Source: an uncultured Mycoplasmatota bacterium (GTDB lineage Bacteria > Bacillota_I > Bacilli_A > Izemoplasmatales > Izemoplasmataceae). Taken from it: a stretch of 64,000 nucleotides of DNA. Location of the stretch: NCBI GenBank assembly GCA_913062645.1, contig CAJXVW010000002.1:124001-188000 (forward strand), read 5' to 3'. Below are positions 17,434 through 27,185 of this stretch, piece by piece. Under the pieces are notes generated by a model. The model ran no database searches. It was given only the letters and a program-made list of their open reading frames with translations, and was not told where the DNA came from. The position numbers were made by a program, and so were the translations under genes. Position 1 is the stretch's first letter, and each line of letters opens with the position of its first letter.

Positions 17434-20400
17434 ATGAAAAGAAGAAATTCCATTTTCAGTTTCATGTTGGTATTGATCACATTGTTGATACTAACCGCTT
17501 GTAACGGAACTCAGGAAGATCCTGAATGCGATACGGGCTTCGAATTGGTCGACGGCGAATGCGTCGAAATCGAAGAGCCGGTCGAATTCAGCATCTCGCT
17601 GAACAGTGCCACGAAGACGATCACGCAAGGCGAAAGTTTCATTCTTGTCGTAACGTTGGACGGCATTACTGAATACGACAGCATCGGCTGGGCTGCGGAT
17701 GGCGATTTGCTCACCATCGCACCCAATGGTCTCAACGCCGTCATTTCTTCCGGCAGCACCACCGGAACGGACACGATCACCGTGACCGTCACCGTCGGTG
17801 ATGTTTCGGAAACAGCCGACTGCGTCGTCACCGTCAACCCCGTCATCCTCAACTTGAGCATGGACTCGTTGACGATTTCCCTGGATCAAGGCGAGAGCCG
17901 CGATCTCACCGTGGCCGTCGATCCCGATCGTGATGAAACCGTCATCGGTTGGGCAGAAAACGGCAGCAAACTTACGATAGTCGCCGACGGAAACAACGCC
18001 ACCATTACAGCCGGCGCTGAAACCGGAACGACCACCGTCCGCATCACCGCAACGATCTTCGGCGAGCCATACACGCTGACGTTCAGCGTCATCGTCAACG
18101 AAATCGTGCCATACGTTGACATCGCACCTGATGACATCGACATCAACGTCGGCGCCAGTGCGGACCTTGCACTGGACTTCATGCCCGCCTACGATTCCGA
18201 CGCAACATGGTCCGTCAGTTTCTCTGAAGACGGCTATGCTACCGCGGCAGTTAGTGCCGAAGACGTGCTGCAAATCAGCACCCTCATGGAAGGAACGGTC
18301 ACATTGACCCTGACGATGACCACTGGTGGCAACACCTACACCGACACCCTCGTCGTCAATGTCCGTCCGGAAGGATACGTCGGCATCGCACCAAATGTTT
18401 ACGATCCGTACGATCTCCAGCTCAACTTCACCGAGTCGACCTACTTCAGTTCGATCGACGAAGCCATCTGGCAGGAATACAACATTCTGCTCGGTGGTGC
18501 CAGTAACACAGGTGAAGGCGATTTGCGCGGACAATTCATCTTCCGTATCAATACGATCTTCGCCGAAGACAATGGCAAGGACGTCATCCAAGTCATGGCC
18601 AACGGCATGTCCGCGATCGCCGTCAAGATTCCCGACACGATCGACGATCTCGCCGCCGTCCAGTTCAACATGGACGTCGCCGATCTCGACCCAGCCTTTA
18701 CCGGAAGCTGGCGGATGGACTTCTTCGTCGCCACCGTGGTCGATGGCAATACGACGATGTATGCACGTGCTACCGACGAGAATAACGCATTGTCGCTGGG
18801 CCGTCTGGAAATCACGACCGAAGAGTTGCTCCGCGAAGGTTATCACACCTACACGTTCTACGTCAACGAACTGCCGGAAAACGCCGGCAATTGGATCGTC
18901 ATCTATCTCGGCAACACCAACAACTTCAATGGTGACGAAGAAAACCGCACCTACATCGATGGATTTACGTTCTACGACAAAGAGTTTGCTGGCATCGAAC
19001 TGACAACCCCGCCGACGGATCTCGAATACGTCGTCGGTCAGGATCTTGATCCCACCGACTTGGTCGTTTCCGCGCTCTACACCGCTGGTAACGTCATCCC
19101 GATTGATCACGAAGATCTGACGTTCGACTATGACTTCTCGACCGCCGGAACCAAAACCGTTACCGTCACCTACATGGATGAGTCGGTCACCTTCGACGTA
19201 ACCGTCGTCGAAAAAGCGATTGTCGATCTTGAACTGACAACCGCCCCTGACACGGTCGTCTACGCCGCGGGTGAAACCTTCGATCCGGCCGGCATGGTCG
19301 TCACCGCCGTTTACAACGACGATTCGACCGAAGTTGTCACCGGTTACACCTACAACATGGATCCGCTCACGGCCGGTACGGAGAACCTCGTCGTTTCGTA
19401 CGACGGACTCGATCTGAATGTACCGATCACCGTCAACGCCGCTGAACTGGCCAGCATCGCCGTAACCACTACTCCGGACGACACCGAATATGTCGTCGGC
19501 CAAAACATCGTCTACGACGGTTTGGTCGTAACCGCCACCTATGGTGACGCATCGACTGCGATCGTACCGTTTGAAGAACTCACCATCACCGGTTTCGATT
19601 CGACAACGCCGGTTCCCGAACAAATCATCACCGTGACCTATGGTGATCAGACCGCAACCTTCACCGTCGACATCATCGCTCGCGCCATGACCGGCATCAA
19701 GATCACCAGTTATCCGCGCGTGGTCTACTTGGTCGGCGAAAGCTCCAACTGGGATCTGTTGGAAGTTGTCAGCCTGTTCAATGACGACACCGAAGAAGCC
19801 ATCGACTTCGCCAATCTGACGATTACCGGCTTCGACTCATCCGCCGTCGCCGAACTGACTGTTACCGTCTCCTACATGACGTATGACGCAACCTTCCCGC
19901 TCTCAATCACCGATGTCCAAGGCTACGTCGAATTCTGGACCGTCGACGCTGACTTCCCGGCCACCGAAAATGGGCTCGTCACCAATGACACGATGTACAC
20001 CGATCTGTTCTACGGTGACACACCTGTCGACAGTGCCTTGTTCGATGTATTACTCGGCCGCACGCTGAACGACGGCGAACGGATGCTGCAATACAGCGAT
20101 CTCATCTACATCAACGAAAACGGTGAAATCGTCGTCTCCGCCAACGGCATGTCTTCAATGGCCGTCCGCATCCCCGACGGCGTCAACCCCGAAGACATCA
20201 TGGCCTTCACCATCAGCCTCTCCGGCGAAGGACTCGACACGATCATCACCGACACCAACGAACGCTGGCGCCCGAGTTTCCGCTTCTCAAGTTTCTATGA
20301 CGGCGTCGAATACTTCCACACGACCGACCGCGGCATGTACTTCCTGCCACAATCGGGACGCTTTGAAATCTGGCAACCCGAATTCACTCGCACCGGTTTC

Positions 20401-22392
20401 CACGAGTACACTATGTACGTCGAACAACCCACGTTCGATGCAGGTGAATCGATCGGTAACTACATGCTCATCTACTTCGGCAACGACGGCACCTTCCGCG
20501 ACAGCGACGGCACCGCACTGCTGATCAACGGTTTCAAGTTCTGGACCCGCGACGCCGTGCACGACATCGCCTTGACCGAAGGCCCGGACAAAACCGAGTA
20601 CATCGTGGGCGAAACCTTCGATCCGACCGGACTCGTCATTTCACCGCTGTTCGGCATTGATCTGCGTGATCCGTTCACCTCGATCAACCACGATGATCTG
20701 ACCTTTGACTATGACTTCTCGACCGCCGGCACCAAAACCGTCACCATCTCGTATGGCGATCTGAGCGTTACCGTCGACGTCGATGTCATCGACCGCGTCG
20801 CGACCTCGATTGAAATTACGACCCAGCCTGATACTGTCCTGTACAGCGAAGGCGATGTCTTCGATCCGACCGGCATGGTCGTCACCGCACACTTCAACGA
20901 CGGCACCAGCGAAGTCGTGACAACGTACACCTACGATATGAACCCACTCGCATTGGAAGCGACACTGATGACGATCGATTACGAAGGCCTCACCGCCGAT
21001 GTGGCGATCACCGTTCAGGAAAAAGTCATCACAGCCGTCGAAATCACCACCCCGCCGACCAAAGTCGAGTACGTCGTCGGCCAGGAAGCGAACTACGACG
21101 GTCTCGTGGTCACCGTCACCTATGACGACGCCACCACCGCCATCCTGTCCCTCGAAGATCTGACGATCAGTGGCTTCGACAGCTCCGCTGCGGTCACCGA
21201 CCAGGTCATCACCGTCGAGGCTGGCACGCAATCGGCCACCTTCACCATCGACGTCGTGCCGCGCGAAATGATCGCAATCGACGTCCAGACCTTCCCGCAA
21301 GTCATCTACTATGTCGGCGACAGCGCCGACTGGACCGATCTCGTGGTCGTCGGCCTCTACAACGACGACACCACCGAAGTTATCGACTCGGCGAACTATA
21401 CTCTCAGCGGCTTTGATTCATCAACCGTTGGCGATGTGGCAATCACCATTACACACGGAACGTTCACCGATATGTTCTATGTCTCGATCAAAGAAGTCCA
21501 GGCTAGCACCGATTACGTCGAAGTGTTCACACCAGAACTCGACTTCACTGAAGAGGGACTCGTCAGCAATGAAACGTACTACACTGACTTGTTCTTTGGA
21601 GACAATCCAGTCAGCCAGGATCTCTATGACGTCCTGTTTGGACGCACCGTCAATGACGATGAAAGGATGCTTCAATTCCGTGAAGAAAGTATCTTCTTCG
21701 AAGGCGAGGGCATCGATCAAGTCATCGTCGTCAATGCCAACGGCATGTATTCGATGGCCGTACGCATCCCCGATGGACTCACCGCCGCTGACATCACCGC
21801 ATTCACCATCAGCCTGTCCGGAGAAGGACTCGAGACATTGATTCCAGATGTCAACGAACGATTCCGGCCGCGCTTCCGCTTCTCCAGCATCTTCGATGGT
21901 GTCGAGTACTTCCACACGACCGACCGTGGCACGTACTTCCTGCCTGAGTCGGGACGCCTCGAGATCATGCAGCCGGACTTCACCCGAGCCGGATACTGGG
22001 ATTACACGGTCGTCATCGACCAACCCACGTTCGATCCAGGGGAATCCGCAGGAAACTACATCATCATTTACATGGGCAACGACGGCACCTTCCGTGGTGA
22101 CACGGCACTCCGCATCAACGGTTTCAAATTCTGGACCGCCGACGTCATCGACGGCATCGAAGTCACCACCGATCCTACCAAAATGACCTACACGACCGGT
22201 GAAGCATTCGATCCGACCGGACTCGTTGTCGCTCCGACTTACGGCGTGGATGTACACGAACCGATGACCAGCATCGATCACGGTGATCTGACGTTCGACT
22301 ACGACTTCTCCACCGCCGGAACCAAAACGGTAACGATCACATACGGCACGTTCACCACGACTGTTGAGGTCACGGTTAACGATCCAGCCTAA
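17434..22392 (+). CDS. Giant modular lipoprotein (Ig-like repeats and repeated ~200-aa module)
   Basis: 1652 residues, ATG behind AAGGAGG, lipobox LTAC (C23), then a short acidic Cys-containing linker. Three Big_2-like domains (~50-320) come first. A ~200-residue beta-rich module then occurs three times (~325-520, 825-1045, 1360-1570), each built around ...VVSANGMSSMAVRIPD... and a closing FKFW or FTFYD strand. These copies are separated by two blocks of four Big_3-like domains (motif VGQ-x-DPTGLVV). One last Big_3-like domain closes the protein. The architecture suggests a glycan- or surface-binding stalk. The repeated module looks like a carbohydrate-binding jelly roll, but I cannot assign a family. 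It is co-directional with the MoxR/CotH genes. Confidence 0.85.
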   Translation: MKRRNSIFSFMLVLITLLILTACNGTQEDPECDTGFELVDGECVEIEEPVEFSISLNSATKTITQGESFILVVTLDGITEYDSIGWAADGDLLTIAPNGLNAVISSGSTTGTDTITVTVTVGDVSETADCVVTVNPVILNLSMDSLTISLDQGESRDLTVAVDPDRDETVIGWAENGSKLTIVADGNNATITAGAETGTTTVRITATIFGEPYTLTFSVIVNEIVPYVDIAPDDIDINVGASADLALDFMPAYDSDATWSVSFSEDGYATAAVSAEDVLQISTLMEGTVTLTLTMTTGGNTYTDTLVVNVRPEGYVGIAPNVYDPYDLQLNFTESTYFSSIDEAIWQEYNILLGGASNTGEGDLRGQFIFRINTIFAEDNGKDVIQVMANGMSAIAVKIPDTIDDLAAVQFNMDVADLDPAFTGSWRMDFFVATVVDGNTTMYARATDENNALSLGRLEITTEELLREGYHTYTFYVNELPENAGNWIVIYLGNTNNFNGDEENRTYIDGFTFYDKEFAGIELTTPPTDLEYVVGQDLDPTDLVVSALYTAGNVIPIDHEDLTFDYDFSTAGTKTVTVTYMDESVTFDVTVVEKAIVDLELTTAPDTVVYAAGETFDPAGMVVTAVYNDDSTEVVTGYTYNMDPLTAGTENLVVSYDGLDLNVPITVNAAELASIAVTTTPDDTEYVVGQNIVYDGLVVTATYGDASTAIVPFEELTITGFDSTTPVPEQIITVTYGDQTATFTVDIIARAMTGIKITSYPRVVYLVGESSNWDLLEVVSLFNDDTEEAIDFANLTITGFDSSAVAELTVTVSYMTYDATFPLSITDVQGYVEFWTVDADFPATENGLVTNDTMYTDLFYGDTPVDSALFDVLLGRTLNDGERMLQYSDLIYINENGEIVVSANGMSSMAVRIPDGVNPEDIMAFTISLSGEGLDTIITDTNERWRPSFRFSSFYDGVEYFHTTDRGMYFLPQSGRFEIWQPEFTRTGFHEYTMYVEQPTFDAGESIGNYMLIYFGNDGTFRDSDGTALLINGFKFWTRDAVHDIALTEGPDKTEYIVGETFDPTGLVISPLFGIDLRDPFTSINHDDLTFDYDFSTAGTKTVTISYGDLSVTVDVDVIDRVATSIEITTQPDTVLYSEGDVFDPTGMVVTAHFNDGTSEVVTTYTYDMNPLALEATLMTIDYEGLTADVAITVQEKVITAVEITTPPTKVEYVVGQEANYDGLVVTVTYDDATTAILSLEDLTISGFDSSAAVTDQVITVEAGTQSATFTIDVVPREMIAIDVQTFPQVIYYVGDSADWTDLVVVGLYNDDTTEVIDSANYTLSGFDSSTVGDVAITITHGTFTDMFYVSIKEVQASTDYVEVFTPELDFTEEGLVSNETYYTDLFFGDNPVSQDLYDVLFGRTVNDDERMLQFREESIFFEGEGIDQVIVVNANGMYSMAVRIPDGLTAADITAFTISLSGEGLETLIPDVNERFRPRFRFSSIFDGVEYFHTTDRGTYFLPESGRLEIMQPDFTRAGYWDYTVVIDQPTFDPGESAGNYIIIYMGNDGTFRGDTALRINGFKFWTADVIDGIEVTTDPTKMTYTTGEAFDPTGLVVAPTYGVDVHEPMTSIDHGDLTFDYDFSTAGTKTVTITYGTFTTTVEVTVNDPA

Positions 22393-22438
22393 TCCGTTTC
22401 TCGTTTCAAGCACCACATCACCATGGGACGACTGCTTT

Positions 22439-22464
22439 GCGCCGCGTGGACAATCACGCGGCGC
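22439..22464. other. Strong GC-rich intercistronic hairpin
   Basis: GCGCCGCGTG-GACAAT-CACGCGGCGC is a perfect 10-bp stem between two lipoprotein genes. It is followed by GGGGCGTCACCCC and has no T-run, so it is not a standard terminator. It may stabilise or process the mRNA of this long run of genes. Confidence 0.55.
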
Positions 22465-22516
22465 GGGGCGTCACCCCAAAACATCACAAGTTCAATGACA
22501 GAACGAGGGTAATAAC

Positions 22517-24004
22517 ATGACAAATCACATATTGAAACAACGCATCCTGCTACTTGCGACAATCGTCTTGTCGCTGTTTCTGGCGGCTTGCCAGGAGCAA
22601 GAAGATCCGCTCCCCGATGACATCGAGGGATACAACCATGGCATCGATACGATCGTAGATCAGGAGATCTACACGGAAAAGGTCGCAAATCCGTTCACCG
22701 ACGATGCCGAGGATGACGTGGATCATGCGTACAACGACTTCAATCCCGAAAACACCGCGATCGTCATCTTTGACGAGGATCAAGTCTCCATCAACAGCAA
22801 TGTAGACGAGACATTGATCTACATGGACGGCAGCGATCTGATCGTCAACTCGACGAAGAAGCTGACGCTGATCGTCAAAGGCACACTGGACGGCAGCATC
22901 CACATATACAAACCAGATGGAAAACTCAAACTCATACTGGACGGCATCGACATCAACGCGACATCCGGTCCGGCAATCAACATCCAGACCGAAAAACGCG
23001 TCTTCATCGTTGTCAACGCCAACACCATCAACAACATCATCGACGGTACCGAACATCCGACACTCACCAATGGATCAAACACAAACGGCGCCATTTTCAG
23101 TGAAGAACAGCTGATCATATCCGGAACTGGCGTGCTGAACGTCACCGGTCGTTACAAACACGGCATCGTCAGTGATGACTACATCAAAATCATCGATACC
23201 AACGTCAACATCTTGGCCGCCAGTTCCGATGGCCTTCATGCCAATGACTACATCGTCATCGACGGCGGCGCTGTCGACATCCACGCCAACAGCAACGGCA
23301 TCGAAGTCGAACGTGGCCATGTCGTCATCAATGGCGGCACACTGTCGATCAACGCCATCAACGACGGCATCAAGACAACCTATCAGGGTATCGATCCGGA
23401 CATCACCGCGCTGGTTCAAATCACCAACGGCATCATTGACATCACGTCTGGCAAAGAAGGCATCGCATCCACTGGCGACATCGATCTCAACGGCGGCGTG
23501 ATGACCATCAACAGCACCGATGATGCGATTTCATCCGATGCATTCATTCATGTCACCGATGGCATGTTCTACCTCCATTCTCTGGAGAAACAAGCTCTGG
23601 ACGGTGACTTGAGCGTGATGATCGAAGGCGGCACCATGATTCTGCTCAGCGATGGCGATACGGCGTCGATCGAAAGCGATGAGGCCGATATCATTCTCAA
23701 TGGCGGCACCTTGGTTGCAGCGGGTCCGATCGACCTGATCATCGATCAGGCAACCCAGGGCTACATCAAATACGGTGTCGTCCAAGAAAACGAAATTGTT
23801 CATGTCCAAGGCAGCACCGGACTACTGTCCGTCGCCTTCCTGCAATCTTACAACCACGTCATCCTGTCTACCCCGGAAATGAATGTCGGCGATACCATCG
23901 ACGTCTACTCCGGCGGCGGCATTCAAGGCAACAACTTCTACGGTCTGTATTTCACCGGCACCTATGCCGGCGGATCAAAAACCACCACCCTGGTCGTCGA
24001 ATGA
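22517..24004 (+). CDS. Cthe_2159-type beta-helix lipoprotein (carbohydrate-binding)
   Basis: 495 residues. The lipobox is LAAC (C25). The rest is a right-handed beta-helix with repeated turns such as DGLHANDYIVIDGGAVDIHANSNGIE and LNGGVMTINSTDDAISS. This matches the DUF4353/Cthe_2159 family, described as calcium- and acidic-polysaccharide-binding surface proteins of Clostridium thermocellum relatives. These proteins often sit beside CotH genes, as here, although the usual VTC and DUF4956 companions are missing from this window. The start has GAGGG upstream. Confidence 0.88.
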   Translation: MTNHILKQRILLLATIVLSLFLAACQEQEDPLPDDIEGYNHGIDTIVDQEIYTEKVANPFTDDAEDDVDHAYNDFNPENTAIVIFDEDQVSINSNVDETLIYMDGSDLIVNSTKKLTLIVKGTLDGSIHIYKPDGKLKLILDGIDINATSGPAINIQTEKRVFIVVNANTINNIIDGTEHPTLTNGSNTNGAIFSEEQLIISGTGVLNVTGRYKHGIVSDDYIKIIDTNVNILAASSDGLHANDYIVIDGGAVDIHANSNGIEVERGHVVINGGTLSINAINDGIKTTYQGIDPDITALVQITNGIIDITSGKEGIASTGDIDLNGGVMTINSTDDAISSDAFIHVTDGMFYLHSLEKQALDGDLSVMIEGGTMILLSDGDTASIESDEADIILNGGTLVAAGPIDLIIDQATQGYIKYGVVQENEIVHVQGSTGLLSVAFLQSYNHVILSTPEMNVGDTIDVYSGGGIQGNNFYGLYFTGTYAGGSKTTTLVVE

Positions 24005-24038
24005 CGATTCCAGGAACGGCTCCCTGGAGGTGTCAAAC

Positions 24039-25220
24039 ATGCGAAAGATCTGCTCCTTGATTCTCGCCTTTCTGTTGATTTCGATTCTTTCGGCGTGCAA
24101 TGGTGAGGACAGCCCCCATCTGACGGGTGCGGTAAGCTTGCCGTATTACATGAGCATCGATTCGTCAGATGGCATCATTGCCTACCCGTATGAAACCGAA
24201 GGCGACACCGAAGCCATCGAATGGTCCAGCAGCAATCCCGCGATCGCGACCATCGATGACGAAGGTCAAATCTCTGTCCTGGGTGCCGGCACTGTAACAA
24301 TCACCGCGACAAGCGGTGCGCATACGGCCACGTCAACCTTGATCACGACTTGGGACAAGTACACCGACTACACGCGAATTCGGACCAAAGCCGAGTTCCT
24401 GATGACCTTCAGCAACCCCGACAACTTCAATGATCCCGACAAGAAGTTCGTGCTCACCGGCGACATCGACTTCGGTGGCGATCACATCGAACCGATTGGT
24501 GGCTGGGATGTATCGACCGATGAGGATTCGATCGATCCGACCATCCAGTGGCGTGCGACACTCGATGGTCGCGGCTATGCGCTCAAAAACTTCATCATCA
24601 GCAATCCACTCAAAACCAATGTCGACGGCGGTTACTTCGGCGTCTCGCTGATTCCGTTCTTCGATGGTGGTGCTGTGCGCAATTTGAACATCATCGACGC
24701 CACATTCTACGGTACCGGCTTCACCGGATCCATTGCCGGCAAGATCACCAACGGTGTCATCGAGAACTGTTTCGTTCGCGCCAACATCACTGCAACCTCC
24801 GGTCGTGGCGGTCTGCCCGCGGGCGGCATCGCCGGCATCGTCGGCCCGGATGCCGTGATCCGCAATGTCGTGCTTGATGTCAACATCAGTGGCGGATTCA
24901 TTTACAGCGGTTTCAATTTCGGCACCGTCACCAACGTCAGCGCCGTATCGGAAACACTGAATGATTTCGATCGACCCAATCCGATGCGCGAAACTGCAAT
25001 CACCACGAACAAAGGTGACGAAGACGAAGATGCCGCGCTCAATCCCGTCGAACAACATATCCGCCTGGAGAACAATCACCTGACCGATATCGATTTCTAC
25101 ACGCTGACATCAACCGTTCGGGATTCGATCTGGGTCAGTGTTGACGGATACATGCCGTTTGTTGTCCGCGCCGATGGGCAGACACCCGATTGGGCACTTG
25201 TTGAGGAGGCGAATGACTGA
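24039..25220 (+). CDS. Lipoprotein with Big_2 domain and GLUG-like beta-helix
   Basis: 393 residues from ATG 24039 (CTGGAGG upstream); the frame is open further upstream, but that part overlaps the preceding gene in Ser/Pro-rich shadow sequence. The lipobox is LSAC (C20). Residues ~30-105 form a Big_2-type Ig fold (EWSSSNPAIATIDDEGQISV). Then comes a beta-helix with GLUG-like turns (FTGSIAGKITNGVIENCFV; GGIAGIVGPDAVIRNVVL), a type found in adhesins and cell-wall-associated proteins. It may hold a glycan or bind another surface protein. Its stop overlaps the ribosome-binding region of the GH16 gene. Confidence 0.83.
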   Translation: MRKICSLILAFLLISILSACNGEDSPHLTGAVSLPYYMSIDSSDGIIAYPYETEGDTEAIEWSSSNPAIATIDDEGQISVLGAGTVTITATSGAHTATSTLITTWDKYTDYTRIRTKAEFLMTFSNPDNFNDPDKKFVLTGDIDFGGDHIEPIGGWDVSTDEDSIDPTIQWRATLDGRGYALKNFIISNPLKTNVDGGYFGVSLIPFFDGGAVRNLNIIDATFYGTGFTGSIAGKITNGVIENCFVRANITATSGRGGLPAGGIAGIVGPDAVIRNVVLDVNISGGFIYSGFNFGTVTNVSAVSETLNDFDRPNPMRETAITTNKGDEDEDAALNPVEQHIRLENNHLTDIDFYTLTSTVRDSIWVSVDGYMPFVVRADGQTPDWALVEEAND

Positions 25221-25221
25221 C

Positions 25222-26454
25222 ATGAGAATACGACAACTACTGCTGATAGTATTGTTTCTGACTGGATTCACGCTGATCGGATGTGATACCGATACGCCGA
25301 TTGACGACGAGGATCCACCGATTACCGATCCCAACGATGATGACGAGAATCCCGATGACGAAGATCCGGATGAGGGAGACTCCGAAATCATCGACCTTTC
25401 CGGTTATGACGACCTCACCGGACGAACTATCACGTTCTTTGATGACTTCAATGGGGATACTCTCGATGAGTCCGTCTGGGAACACATGCTCGGAACCGGT
25501 GCCGCTTACGGTCTCGGTTACTGGGGCAACGGTGAAGCACAATACTACAAGGCGGAAAACACCACCATCGTGGATGGTGAACTGCACATCACCGCCAAGC
25601 TTGAGGACACTGTCGCCGAAAACGGAACAACGATAATGCATTACACTTCCTCACGGATCCGTACCAAAGGATCGTTCGCGCAAGCATACGGGCGATTTGA
25701 AATCCGTGCCCGCCTGGATACTGCCGCACAAGGACTCTGGCCGGCCTTCTGGCTTCTTTCCGAAGACAATGTCTACGGCGGTTGGCCATACTCCGGTGAA
25801 ATCGACATCATGGAAATTCGCGGTCGTCTTCCGTTTGTGACAACCTCGGCGTTGCACTTCTATCAGAATCGTCATAAATATTACTCTGGTGAAGTAAACT
25901 ATCCCAATGGATCATCGGCCACTGACTTCCATGTCTATGCCGTGGAATGGACTCCCGAGCGCATGACCTGGTATGTCGATGACGTCGTGATTCTCGATCT
26001 CACGGAATGGGAATCCAACGTCGGCGAGTTTCCGGCACCGTTTGATCAAGAGTTCCATATGCTGATCAACTTTGCCGTCGGAGGTGGCTTCGACGGCGGC
26101 CGTCTGCCACCGGATGAAGCCTTGCCCGCAACACTCATTGTCGACTATGTCCGCGTCCTTGCATATGAAGACGGCGATGGCTCCGGGCGTAAGATCCCCG
26201 AAGGCGAAGGATCGGTATACCTCACGCTCGATCAACTGACAATTGCAGTCGACGACGGACCAGTCAATCTGGAGTTCTTCGTGTTTGATGGTCTGCGCGG
26301 CGATGTCGCATGGTTTTCCAGCGATGAAAGCGTCGCCGTTGTAAATCAGGCTGGACGCGTCACGCCACTGGCACCGGGAACCACCGTCATCCGGGTGGCC
26401 ACTGCCGCTTCCGAAGCGTTCTGTACGATCACCGTCACATCCGGCACCTCATAA
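25222..26454 (+). CDS. GH16 family endo-beta-glycanase lipoprotein
   Basis: 410 residues from ATG 25222; ATG 25213 is possible, since AGGAGG (25204-25209) sits awkwardly between them. The lipobox is LIGC (C21), followed by an Asp-rich linker to ~residue 62. The catalytic domain carries the GH16 motif GEIDIMEIRG, with nucleophile E193, D195 and acid/base E198. The C-terminal ~85 residues form a Big_2-like domain. GH16 enzymes cut beta-1,3/1,4-glucans, laminarin, agar or carrageenan; the substrate cannot be read from sequence. It closes the long run of surface genes and is followed by a terminator. Confidence 0.92.
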   Translation: MRIRQLLLIVLFLTGFTLIGCDTDTPIDDEDPPITDPNDDDENPDDEDPDEGDSEIIDLSGYDDLTGRTITFFDDFNGDTLDESVWEHMLGTGAAYGLGYWGNGEAQYYKAENTTIVDGELHITAKLEDTVAENGTTIMHYTSSRIRTKGSFAQAYGRFEIRARLDTAAQGLWPAFWLLSEDNVYGGWPYSGEIDIMEIRGRLPFVTTSALHFYQNRHKYYSGEVNYPNGSSATDFHVYAVEWTPERMTWYVDDVVILDLTEWESNVGEFPAPFDQEFHMLINFAVGGGFDGGRLPPDEALPATLIVDYVRVLAYEDGDGSGRKIPEGEGSVYLTLDQLTIAVDDGPVNLEFFVFDGLRGDVAWFSSDESVAVVNQAGRVTPLAPGTTVIRVATAASEAFCTITVTSGTS

Positions 26455-26533
26455 CATGTATGAACATGCGCCACTAGCGCATTCTTCATAAGTTTCTTCG
26501 CTCTACTTCCTGAATCTTCGTTACTTCTCCTGA

Positions 26534-26575
26534 ACAAACACTTCCGAGCCCACTCATTGGAAGTGTTTGTTCTTT
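26534..26575 (+). terminator. Terminator closing the surface-protein gene run
   Basis: A 12-bp stem, ACAAACACTTCC / GGAAGTGTTTGT, with a 13-base loop followed by TCTTT. It lies 80 bp after the GH16 stop. Confidence 0.75.
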
Positions 26576-26583
26576 GAATACGA

Positions 26584-26619
26584 AAAAAACGTCCGGAACC
26601 AGTCGGTTCCAGACGTTTG
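26584..26619 (-). terminator. Terminator of the GtrA-like gene
   Basis: Read leftward: AACGTCTGGAACC-GACT-GGTTCCGGACGTT then a run of T, 10 bp after the GtrA-like stop. It abuts the rightward terminator at 26534. Confidence 0.85.
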
Positions 26620-26628
26620 TACTATAGA

Positions 26629-27003
26629 TTACGCGTGATAGATGACATGTTTGTTGTAGAAGAAGGCAAGCACCAAATTGGCTAGCATCGTGATCGCGAG
26701 CACCAGATACTCATTCCATCCGTGGTTTGTGAGGGCATCACCAAACACCGTGAATACGGGTATGAATATGACGTAAAATCCGGCCAGTTTCGCAATGGCG
26801 ACACGATACGGCACCGTCGATTGAAACGTGTACTTGCGATTGAACGTGGTGTTCCACAGAATCAATACCAGGAGTGACAATAAATAAGCCATCCAATATC
26901 GCCACGCCAATCCTTCAAAAAGGATCGAAAAGACGACAAGTTGAAGGACAGCCGCTGAGGATGAGAACAATGTGAATCGTAATAGTTGCCGGTGTTGGGA
27001 CAT
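26629..27003 (-). CDS. GtrA-like membrane protein
   Basis: 124 residues from ATG 27003 behind AAGGGGTGG; GTG 27012 is a poorer alternative. Four membrane helices carry the GtrA signature NTTFNRKYTF after helix 2 and FFYNKHVIYH at the C-terminus. GtrA proteins are thought to flip undecaprenyl-phosphate-linked sugars for teichoic acid or O-antigen modification. No glycosyltransferase is adjacent, so the sugar pathway is unknown. Confidence 0.88.
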   Translation of the reverse strand: MSQHRQLLRFTLFSSSAAVLQLVVFSILFEGLAWRYWMAYLLSLLVLILWNTTFNRKYTFQSTVPYRVAIAKLAGFYVIFIPVFTVFGDALTNHGWNEYLVLAITMLANLVLAFFYNKHVIYHA

Positions 27004-27127
27004 GTTTACCACCCCTTCGAGGTGTATTATACCACGACGAACCGGCTGTTCAATATAGAAATCGAAGAATGTTCAAACACATAACCATTTTCATCAAATA
27101 TGTTAATAATGACATATCAACCCACCA

Positions 27128-27156
27128 TTGACGAATGTGTCAAATGGCGCTATGAT
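27128..27156 (+). promoter_or_regulatory. Promoter of the patatin gene
   Basis: TTGACG (27128-27133) and TATGAT (27151-27156), 17 bp apart, 30 bp before the patatin start codon. Confidence 0.75.
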
Positions 27157-27185
27157 AACAGTAGGTAACACCAGGAGGTGAAATC

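Noticed and set aside
17491-19623. 710-aa antisense frame under the giant lipoprotein
   Set aside because: The repeated GTC/GAC codons of the sense gene leave the antisense frame open; it has no ribosome-binding site and no family resemblance.
17434-22392. Repeats considered as a CRISPR or DNA-level satellite
   Set aside because: They are in-frame protein domain repeats with divergent codons.
23883-24038. N-terminal extension of the GLUG-like lipoprotein
   Set aside because: Overlaps the end of the preceding gene and has Ser/Pro-rich shadow composition; ATG 24039 has the ribosome-binding site and signal peptide.
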